A stretch of 64,000 nt of DNA from positions 1-64,000 of the forward strand of contig MBPM02000040.1 of NCBI GenBank assembly GCA_001695595.3, read 5' to 3'. Made by a program: the position numbers and the translations under genes. Below, one piece after another: positions 56,077 to 64,000 of this stretch. The stretch comes from Plasmopara viticola (Eukaryota > Oomycota > Peronosporomycetes > Peronosporales > Peronosporaceae). The notes beneath the pieces are model-generated. The model did not search any database. It saw only the letters and a list, made by a program, of their open reading frames with translations, and was not told where the DNA came from. Position 1 is the first letter of the stretch, and the number at the start of each line of letters is the position of its first letter.

Positions 56077-56664
56077 TTACATAAAATATGATGCAGCGAG
56101 CACTAGCATCCAGACAGCCACACTCGTGTCTGTATAAGAGCTGTCACATGGATACAAATGATCCCATTCGTAACGTAGGCAATTAAAGTCCTCAAGCTGG
56201 CAGCCCCAGTGCCCACACTCGCTAAGGTGGGTGCACAACAATCGAGCGGAGTTCTGGAGACAATAGTCGTAGCGAACGAATGTCTTAGCGGACACTTCAG
56301 CACACGTGCAGTGAGACAACGACATGGCCATTGTGTGTAATTTATCGCTGCGCAGACACTCATTCGAGCACATGACCAAAGAAAGGTCGACTTGCGAGAC
56401 CGGTCCGTACCATCCAGCCCGAGCATTCTTGAGGTGCACGATGCGCGACTCACAAACTGCCGCCATGATAAAGATATCTTGTCCCCCTTCAGATTCAATA
56501 AACTCATTATAGAGGTCTAAGTCGCAATATAGCACTTCCTCGAGACGTCGATTCCCTAAATCACTCGAATTCTGCGACATCATCGGCTGATACTGCTCCA
56601 TCACCATTATGGCATGCACCATTGCCTCTGTGAACCAATATAGTGCAGCGGTCCACCGTAACAT
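56077..56664 (-). CDS. secreted Cys-rich protein, probably GPI-anchored
   Basis: A 195-aa single exon. The N-terminus (MLRWTAALYWFTEAMVHA) fits a signal peptide. The C-terminus has small residues (CDSSYTDTS) followed by a hydrophobic tail (VAVWMLVLAASYFM) ending the protein, the pattern of a GPI-attachment signal. About 15 cysteines lie in between, several clustered (CTHLSECGHWGCQLEDFNC), suggesting a disulfide-rich extracellular domain. No RXLR or LFLAK motif. Family not recognised. Divergent from ELP5 with 109 bp between the starts. Confidence 0.6.
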   Translation of the reverse strand: MLRWTAALYWFTEAMVHAIMVMEQYQPMMSQNSSDLGNRRLEEVLYCDLDLYNEFIESEGGQDIFIMAAVCESRIVHLKNARAGWYGPVSQVDLSLVMCSNECLRSDKLHTMAMSLSHCTCAEVSAKTFVRYDYCLQNSARLLCTHLSECGHWGCQLEDFNCLRYEWDHLYPCDSSYTDTSVAVWMLVLAASYFM

Positions 56665-56773
56665 TCGTGATTACGATGCTGAACCGCGTCGATAAAAGTC
56701 AACACCACTGTACATCATCGACTGACTTATTGTATAGCATACTTTTGATTACTGTGGTCATTAACAAAGTCTC
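56665..56773. promoter_or_regulatory. divergent promoter, Cys-rich protein / ELP5
   Basis: Only 109 bp between the two start codons, so a shared bidirectional promoter is inferred. Confidence 0.45.
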
Positions 56774-58072
56774 ATGGAAGAGTATTTGCTACACCACTGC
56801 GTCACATCACGCATGGCCAAGTCTGTAGATAATGTTTCGAGTTGGCCGATACCAGGGCGCTCGGAGTTTGTTCTGGTACAAGAAAATCACCAGGCTCATG
56901 GCTCGTCTAGAGTCATTTTGTCGGCCATGCTAAAGCTTGTGATACAGTCTTTTAAGACGACGAACGTGCTGCTGCTCACGCTGGTGCGGCCGACACGATT
57001 CGCAATAAATGTATGGACACAATACTGACTAATTGCAACATTTGTGAAATATATTTTTAGGACTCACCCATAGTGGCTCAAAGCGTTGGCACTTCGGCCA
57101 AGCTTACACACATCGACTACTCTGCTGATGCCGCAAATTTTGAGTTGTCAGAAATGCAATTACTGCCAAGAATATTACGGGACATTCAAAGTGTGGAAGA
57201 AAAGGTCGAGGTAAAGGGAGTGATGTCGCCACGTCCGATGGTAGTGGTTTTGGACTCGCTGAATGCGCTTGTACAGCAAACCTCACTTCAGCAAGTGCTC
57301 CTATTTCTGCGCCAACTACGTGAACACGCTGTCGTTGGATCCGTTATCACACGGCTCAATGCTAGTGCTGAGTCTATTAAAGCTACACGGGCGCTGACGG
57401 CACAAGCGACAGCGTTAGTGCTGGTGGAAACACGCTCGTCTTTGCGCTCTTATTCACTTCTTTCCCAAGATCGAAGACGTGAGGTCCCGAAGGAGATGCA
57501 CGGATTAGTGCTGCTAGTTTGGCAAAAAAAGGTACCCGGATCCTTTTAATAGTAAGTTTTCTGGCTATCAAAGCTCATATTTGCATTTTCTTCATGCTTA
57601 TAAACAGAACGGCCGAAGTAACGAAAGTATTGAGTATTTCCAAGTGCTGTCTGATCAGGTGCATTTTGTTGCGACTACATTCAATGGAAGTGTACCGGCT
57701 GATGCTGCACTTAAAATTAGAGACGGCACAAAAAAACCTTTGATGAAGCCTTCCAAGCAGCATTCTCAGGTCGATGCTTCTACCGCGGACTCTACCGCGG
57801 ACTTAGATTACCGCAAAAGCGCCCTGCTACCTGTGCGACAAGAAGAGATGAGCTTTAACTTGTCTATCAGTGCTGCAGAGCAACAAGCCAAGAAGCAAGT
57901 CAAATTACCGTACGAGCACCAAGGCGCTGGCCAAATGAATAGCGACTGCAGTATTGATGGTATCGGTAGCAAATGTGAGAAAATCACTGGTGACAATAAC
58001 ACGCTATTTTTTATTGACGAAGATGATCCGGATTGGGATGATGACGATCTTGATGACGACTTGGATATTTAA
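56774..58072 (+). CDS. ELP5: Elongator complex subunit ELP5, 3 exons
   Basis: Exons are 56774-57010, 57061-57531 and 57608-58072. Introns are 50 nt (GTATGG...TTTTAG) and 76 nt (GTACCC...AACAG), both phase 0, giving 390 aa. The middle has the RecA-like fold pattern of Elp4/5/6 (MVVVLDSLNALVQQTSLQQVLLFLRQLRE, then VVGSVITRLN) without a Walker A motif. The acidic C-terminus (DEDDPDWDDDDLDDDLDI) is the hallmark Elp5 tail. Elp4-5-6 form a hexameric ring that supports Elongator in modifying wobble uridines (cm5U/mcm5U) of tRNAs. The tRNA-Pro(UGG) in the adjacent array has a wobble U, though whether it is a substrate is unknown. Confidence 0.78.
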
Positions 58073-58844
58073 AAGTAGGCTCGCAGTATTTTGCTCAACA
58101 ATATTATCGTTGAGACGCATATTATTCGCTTAATACACAGTATATTCACGAAGTCACTATGACGTTCGCACGGTTCAGTTGTGTGCTCAGTAGCTGGAAG
58201 GCAGCTTTTGCACGAAACTCGAATGTGCATAAACTACGCTATCCCGTTGACTTTCACGCTGCTGAAGCTAAATAACTACTTAATTTGCAGCTCCAAGTGT
58301 TATTTAATTCGCTGGTTCGATGGAGTAGCATTTTAAAACAGTTCAGCAAGGGCCACAATCTTGACAATGTTCACTTTGACTCAAGTTGCACTACATTGAG
58401 TGCACTACTAAGGTGGCTGCGTGGTGGTAAGAATTGGGGTGATTAAGCGTCCTGGATTGAAGTGAGGGTACTTGGTGATGTGACTTAGGCATTGGTAAGT
58501 GCTTGTGAAGTAATAGTTAGTCTCGTCATCTGGGCACAGGGTCATATCGGAGCTAAATCGCTCGGAGTACTACTCATGAGCGATCCCATCGAATTAAGAT
58601 CGGTGTCATTGGGTCAGGTACAAGGGTCGTGTATGCGGCATTATTTAAAGTGAACACGAACTTTGTTCCGCAATGATATAGGTTTATGCTGTTGTTACGT
58701 CCGGCATTGATGTCGCCACGCTCGGCGTGGTCTCTGTCGTCACACTGACATTTGTGTGACCGGGTGAAATGTCCTTGAATGTGGTAGAAACATCTTAAAG
58801 TTAAAATTGACTTTTTCACAAGCGAGACAATTTAAAGCGAAAAC
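58073..58844. other. intergenic with possible transposase scrap
   Basis: No intact gene. On the minus strand at about 58700-58750 a frame reads HKCQCDDRDHAERGDINAGRN, faintly resembling the end of a TnpB/Fanzor-type zinc ribbon and RuvC-III (usually RDVNAARN). It is isolated and uncertain. The rest is AT-rich. Confidence 0.3.
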
Positions 58845-58857
58845 ACATGGCGCCGTT
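58845..58857. repeat. target-site duplication, partner at 59178
   Basis: ACATGGCGCCGTT is present on both sides of the short LINE derivative; the first two bases may instead belong to the tail. Confidence 0.8.
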
Positions 58858-59177
58858 TTCGGAAAAGGTTGGGGTGACGCCCTCCTTCCAAGCGCGGGGG
58901 CTAAATGCTCGCGCGCTTCGGGCAGGTGCTCTCGGGCATCTGCAGGTCTCTAACGAGTCTCACCCTCGACGCGACGGTCTCCAGCACCAGGGCGCCACCT
59001 GGGCTCTTACCAAGTCAGAAGTACACAAAATAATGGAAGACCCTCACGGCCTCGGTGCTGGCTGCACTGCCCGCCGAACGAGACTCGACGTATGCGGACA
59101 CCACTCTATGCCGTGGACTAGCCATAGAGCCTAGCACGTGCATAACTTGGCAACGCGATAACGTAATACAATACAAT
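58858..59177 (+). mobile_element. 320-bp LINE deletion derivative (SINE-like)
   Basis: The first ~140 bp match the 5' end of the LINE at 44449-45597 ('ggaaaaggttggggtgacgc', 'gcatctgcaggtctctaacg'). The rest matches its 3' end ('tgggctcttaccaagtcag', 'gagactcgacgtatgcggac'), with two internal joins near 58998 and 59027. The tail is (AATAC)n. The insertion is framed by a 12-13 bp target duplication. It has no coding capacity, so it was mobilised in trans. Confidence 0.85.
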
Positions 59178-59190
59178 ACATGGCGCCGTT
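59178..59190. repeat. target-site duplication, partner of 58845-58857
   Basis: Second copy of ACATGGCGCCGTT. Confidence 0.8.
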
Positions 59191-59229
59191 GAATTGGTGT
59201 CGGGAGGACTGGTCAGGGTATCAAGATCT

Positions 59230-61700
59230 GCTATTAGTGTAAAAAGGCAATCGTATAACCATAGCAGCACTCGACTGCTGCAAACTTTCATGAAAGCATG
59301 CAGCAGCAAACAAAGCCTGCTATAATAATTTGCGTAGTTGAAACGAGTCTTCGCCCCTAAGACCCAGCGCATGAAGAATAAAGCGTATCATCAACCACGA
59401 GTACAGCTCAGGCGTAGCGCTTGCCAGTCATTTTCTTAAGCCTTGCTTTTTTAAGCCCAACCAATGCGCTATGCATGACAAATACCGCAACTACAGCTCC
59501 TTTCATCAAGGTTGTATACGATAATCAAGTGTCAGACTTTATATTTCACGATGGCCTAATGGAAGTCATACAGCCCAATTCTCTGTAACGGCAAGACTCT
59601 TCCAATAACCGCGTGTGGCTACAATTAAATCATAAGCGCCGGTGCCTGCTCTTTGTTAAAAAAGCGGTAGTCGATCGTAGCAAAGTTTCTTCAATAATAA
59701 ATAGCACATGCGGCTGCAAAGAAAGCCTGCTATAATAATATGGCACGTATAAGCGAGACTTCACCGAAAAGCGAGCTTAAACTCTCCGCGCACGGAGCAT
59801 AAAACTTTGGTCTAAGATCACAACTGCCAGCTATTTTTCTTAGCGTTGCTGTATTTGCCCAACCAGCGCACTTTGTATGACAGCTATCAATCTTCAATCA
59901 AGGTCCGCATACCGGCTTTTGTACAAATAATTGAATATCGGCACACACTGGCAGACGCAGTCTCACTTTCCTTGACTGTGGATTTCTGAGTCAACTGTAC
60001 CAAAAAGTGGTATTTTGGGTAGGTGATCGGTGGGGAATGAAATCGCATAAGCGAAACGAGTATGGAACCAGCGTCCGCTACGTTGGTGGGAATCTCAGGG
60101 ATCTCCTCGTACAAGTTGTGTATAAATCGGAGCAGTTTTCGTGGAGATATGCGACCAGTTAAAAGATATCATTTTTTCGAGAGTCACCATAATTTATGCA
60201 ACATTTGTGTATGACACGTATAATACTGCCTACGATACGAGACACATTCTTAAGACTGCTGAACTTTGCCTTGAGCTGACTGTCTGAGAGCCCACCCTCA
60301 TTGTACGTAGAGCGATACACAGCGAGCGCATGCTTTGAAAGTGTGTCGCACCGCGCGCCGCACGCGGTCCGGGTCAATTTGGATGGCAAATCTCCGGCGC
60401 GAAGCCACAAACCGAACCCTTATATTAAATATGCCGGGTTTCTTAAACTTTTCATGTTTATGAGGCATGTCATCGAGCACCTAGATGTCGCACAAATATG
60501 GAGCGATAGCTTCACGTCACCAATGATAACTCGAAAACGAAAGCAGATTGCGGCGATGTAGAACATGCCTTAGACTCATAAACGCAGCCGCATCCAGTGG
60601 TGCATTAATGTGGCGGTTCTAAGCTTTTGCCGATTTCACGAGTCGGTGACTGCCCCCCGTTTTTGGTACAGTAGACTCAGAAATCCATGGTTGAAAATAA
60701 TATTTCAAATTAATGCATCATTGATATACATACAAGTCAAAATGGTAGATACATATGCCTGTATCAAAGCGACCGCAATTTCTAAACCATGACACAATAA
60801 TAATTAAGGGAATAAAATGCGCCACAACTATGCGTATAATCACTCACTTAAAGCGCTGAGATGCTGTACGGCCACAGATCTATCCGGTCTGGTTATTTAT
60901 TTGTACTCACGCGCTATTGCTAATTATTTTGCTGTAGTCTTGCGCTTTTAATTAGTACGAGGGTTGTACGACTTATCGACCCGTGAAGTTATATTTGTAG
61001 ATTTCAAGAGACTGCGGTTGGTTGAAGGTCGTCGGGATACAAACTTCAATACTTCATTTGATAGTGATGCAGTGAGAAGTCAAACGTTCTAACAAATGCG
61101 CCATCAGCCGTTCTTCAATCAAAATGGCTATGCGTTTGAAAGTCTGCAATAATACCTTGTTGAGTAGAACCGAGGGTTCAGCAAGATGCAAGCTTGGGAC
61201 TCCCTCACCTATCATTCGACTTTAATCTAAATCACAACTATATCTCAGATAAAGCTGTTGCCGACTTTTATTTTCTAGCGTTGCATTTTTGGCCCTCCAA
61301 CATCCGTACGCGACAGCTACCACAAACGAAGCGCGTATCACTTTTTAATCAATGGTCGCATACCGCATTTTGAACAATTATCTAAATAGTGGCAGACACT
61401 AAGTATTATTACGCTGTTGATACGGTATCTACCTATTTTGGCTGGTACGAGAAATTAAAACGTACGGCTTATTGATCGTGATGGGCCTATGTATGGTTTA
61501 AAGAGCATTCAGTTCGTAATACAATCACGGTCGGGAGAAGTCGTGAGATGGTGGTCGTGATATAAAGTTTGGCACTTCATCTGTCAGTGATGCAGTAAAA
61601 GCCAATTCTTAAAACAAAAGCGCCAGTCAATTGTAGCAAAGTTCATTCGATGCAAAATTACACATGCGGCTTTAAAGCTTGTCTGCTTTTGCGGTATTTA
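59230..61700. repeat. diverged dispersed repeats, three copies
   Basis: Related blocks recur in the same order: 'agcctgctataataat' (59320, 59727), a 'tagcgttgc' plus 'gcccaaccagcgca'-like block (59445, 59845; diverged at 61280), 'caatcaaggtcgcatac'-like (59500, 59896, 61350) and 'tttgtacaa' (59920). Copies are roughly 59230-59540, 59690-60100 and 61060-61420, with another partial at 61500-61690. Divergence is high. No coding frame is intact and the function is unknown. 60200-61000 shows no further structure. Confidence 0.45.
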
Positions 61701-61915
61701 ATCATTGCTGTGCTTCTCCACCTGCTGTGAGTTGCTGGAAAGATTAAAAAACATGTTTATTGCTAGGGTTGCTTAAATAGAGATTTCGGCTGTTTTTTTA
61801 GGTCACGCATCTATAGACCACGCAGCTTAGTTAAGTGTACAGTCGACCACACCATAGTCCTTACTCTTAGTTGTTGATGTGAGAAAGACTCTTTGAGCCA
61901 AATTGCAAATCGTTG

Positions 61916-61987
61916 GGGCCTTACCGGGAATCGAACCCGGGGCCTCTCGCACCCAAAGCGAGAATCATACTAATAGACCACGAGGCC
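61916..61987 (-). tRNA. tRNA-Pro(UGG)
   Basis: 72 nt, anticodon loop TTTGGGT in a 5-bp stem (CTCGC/GCGAG). The core from the D-arm to the T-arm is that of eukaryotic tRNA-Pro. The B box is GGTTCGATTCC. In the acceptor stem GGCCTCG faces TAAGGCC, leaving a C:A mismatch at pair 6:67 and G:U at 7:66. Confidence 0.9.
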
Positions 61988-62433
61988 AATTCAAGTGTAA
62001 TAGTTGCCACCGCTTATTTCACAACCTTGGTCTTTCCAAACCGCCATCGTAATACATAACAGCCGCTGCAAAATATCATCGTGTACTACTTTGCTTGTTA
62101 CCGTGTAATTTATCGATTGCAGCAGACCACGAGTGACTGACGATCTTCTCTTTATTACTTCGCTGCAATCGTCTGCATTTGCGGTTTTAAGCATTGCTGT
62201 GCTTCTTCATCGGCTGTGAGTTGCTGGAAAGATTTAAAAAAGCATATTTATTGCACTACGGTCGCGTTAGAACAATGACGGCATTAGGTTGCTGTTAAAA
62301 GATTTCGGCTACTTTTTTAGGTCACGCATCTATAGACCACGCAGCTTAGTTAAGTGTACAGTCGACCACAGCATAGTCCTGATTTTAGTTGTTGATGTGA
62401 GAAAGACTCTTTGTGCCAAATTGTAAATCGTTG

Positions 62434-62505
62434 GGGCCTTACCGGGAATCGAACCCGGGGCCTCTCGCACCCAAAGCGAGAATCATACTACTAAACCACG
62501 AGGCC
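62434..62505 (-). tRNA. tRNA-Pro(UGG)
   Basis: Same as 61916-61987 apart from D-arm changes (plus-strand CTAAACC). The same C:A acceptor mismatch is present. Confidence 0.88.
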
Positions 62506-62952
62506 AATTCAAGCGTAATAGTTGCCACCTATTATCACACGACCTTGGTCTTTCCAAACAGCCATCGTAATTTGTAACATCCGCAGCAAAATCACATCGT
62601 GTACCTCTTAGCTTGTTACCGTGTATTTTATCTATTGCAGCAGACCACGAGTGACTGGCGATCAACTCCTTATTACTTCGCTGCAATCGTTTGTTTTGCT
62701 GTATTAAAGCATTGCTGTGCTTCTTCATCTGCTGTGAGTTTCTAAAAAGACTGAAAATGCATGTTTATTGCACTACGCTCGCGTTAGAACAAAGACGCAA
62801 TTAGGTTGCCAAAAAAAGATTCCGGGTGTTTTCTAAGTCATTCATCTGAAGACCACGCAGCTTAGTGAAATGTACAATCGGCCACATCATGGTCCTTACT
62901 CTTAGAAGTTGTACATGTGAAAAAGGCTCATTGAGAAAAATTGCGCATTGTT

Positions 62953-62998
62953 GGGGCGTCACCTTCAATCGAACCCAGGACCTCTCAACAGTCGCCAA
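62953..62998 (-). pseudogene. tRNA-Pro relic
   Basis: Only a mutated T-arm and part of the anticodon arm remain, at the position where a tRNA is expected in the third array unit. Confidence 0.7.
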
Positions 62999-63415
62999 CT
63001 AGTATTTCTTAGCGGTGGTCTTTACAAACTGCCATCGCAGTACATAACAGCCGCTGCAAAATCACAACGTGTACGAATTAGCTTGTTGCCGTGTACATAT
63101 CGATTGCAGCAGACCACGAGTGACAGCAATCTACTCCCTAATTTTTCGCTGCAATCATTTGTTTTTGCTGTATTAATGCATTTTTAACCTTCTTCATCTG
63201 CTGTGAGTTGCTGGAAAGATTGAAAATGCATGTTTATTGCGCTACGGATGCGTTAAAACAGCATTAGGTTGCCCAAAATTGATTCCGGGTATTTTTGTCA
63301 AGTCATACATCTATAGACAACGCGGCTTAGTTAAGTGTACAATCGACCACAGCATAGTTCTTACTCTTAAATGTCGATGTGGGAAAGACTCTTTGAGCAA
63401 AATTGCACATCGTTG

Positions 63416-63487
63416 GGGCCTTACCGGAAATTGAACCCGGGGCCTCTCGCACCCATAGCGAGAATCATACTACTAGACCACGAGGTC
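63416..63487 (-). pseudogene. tRNA-Pro(UGG), mutated
   Basis: Full length, but U33 is replaced by A (loop TATGGGT) and the T-arm/B box and acceptor are altered. Unlikely to be functional. Confidence 0.75.
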
Positions 63488-63935
63488 AATTCAAGCGTAT
63501 TAGTTGCCATCTATTATCGCACGACCTTGGTCCTTTTCAAACACCCATTGCAATGCATTACAGCCGCTGCAAAATATCATCGTGTACTACTTTGCTTGTT
63601 ACCGTGTAATTTATCGATTGCAGCAGACCACGAGTGACTGACGATCTACTCCTTATTACTTCGCTGCAATCGTCTGCATTTGCGCTTTTTAAGCATTGCT
63701 GTGCTTCTTCATCGGCTGTAAGTTGCTGGAAAGATTAAAAAAGCATATTTATTGCACTACGGTCGCGTTAAAACAATGACGGCATTAGGTTGCTTTAAAA
63801 AGATTTCGGCTACTGTTTTTAGGTCACGCATCTATAGACCACGCAGCTTAGTTAAGTGTACAGTCGACCACAGCATAGTCCTGATTTTAGTTGTTGATGT
63901 GAGAAAGACTCTTTGTGCCAAATTGTAAATCGTTG

Positions 63936-64000
63936 GGGCCTTACCGGGAATCGAACCCGGGGCCTCTCGCACCCAAAGCGAGAATCATACTACTAGACCA
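63936..64000 (-). tRNA. tRNA-Pro(UGG), cut by window edge
   Basis: The visible part matches the intact copies; the 5' end lies beyond the window. Confidence 0.85.

Larger units (their letters stand above)
61700..64000 (-). repeat. tRNA-Pro(UGG) tandem array, ~520-bp unit
   Basis: Units start at the conserved block 'gctgtgagttgctggaaaga' near 61725, 62212, 62735, 63200 and 63718. Each contains one tRNA-Pro on the minus strand about 200 bp further on, and a conserved block 'gcagcagaccacgagtgac'. Periods are about 520, 517, 464 and 520 bp between tRNA copies. The array runs past the right end of the window. Confidence 0.92.

Overview
The window looks like nuclear DNA of an oomycete (Phytophthora or downy-mildew type, Peronosporales). 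It combines small eukaryotic genes with very short introns (50 to 124 nt, GT...AG), a membrane-anchored GH81 glucanase, a U-box/ankyrin protein, a myosin, a broken Crinkler-like effector gene, L1-type LINEs and tandem tRNA arrays. The genus cannot be fixed from the sequence alone.

Layout. 1-11827 is a tandem array of tRNA-Leu(UAG) genes, all on the minus strand, with a basic period near 230 bp. It holds 18 canonical-looking copies, at least 7 degraded copies and many 15-25 nt stubs of the tRNA 5' end. Two element types are welded to tRNA 5' ends inside it: a ~540-bp unit of unknown nature, called U here, and the 5' end of an L1-like LINE. 480-~4010 and 10958-~14505 are a segmental duplication (tRNA, U, stub, tRNA, LINE ORF1). 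The second LINE copy (11828-~18700) is nearly full length but pseudogenised. The first is a rearranged mosaic. 18870-19610 carries the longest version of U. 19620-32600 is a gene desert of decayed mobile DNA, including an integrase relic of retroviral or Polinton type, a third LINE ORF1 fragment, a 65-bp tandem repeat and the Crinkler-like pseudogene.

32620-58072 is a compact gene island. In order it holds an unknown 204-aa protein, a GH81 endo-beta-1,3-glucanase, a U-box/ankyrin protein, a small ORF and a myosin. An internally deleted LINE with a 12-bp target duplication follows, then a small ORF and two paralogous PX-domain proteins that flank three unknown spliced genes. The island ends with a DHX35-like DEAH helicase head-to-head with ribosomal protein eS25, a TPR protein, a small secreted Cys-rich protein and Elongator subunit ELP5. 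Several genes were joined by intron inference; all proposed junctions keep frame.

58080-61900 is repeat-rich, with a 320-bp SINE-like deletion derivative of the same LINE family and diverged repeats. 61700-64000 is a second tandem tRNA array, of ~520-bp repeats each carrying a tRNA-Pro(UGG) gene on the minus strand, running off the window end.

Functional links are limited. Housekeeping genes (eS25, ELP5 for wobble-uridine modification, DHX35 in RNA processing) sit beside trafficking and cytoskeletal genes (PX proteins, myosin). Both flanks are tRNA arrays that have been colonised by, or have co-amplified with, mobile DNA.
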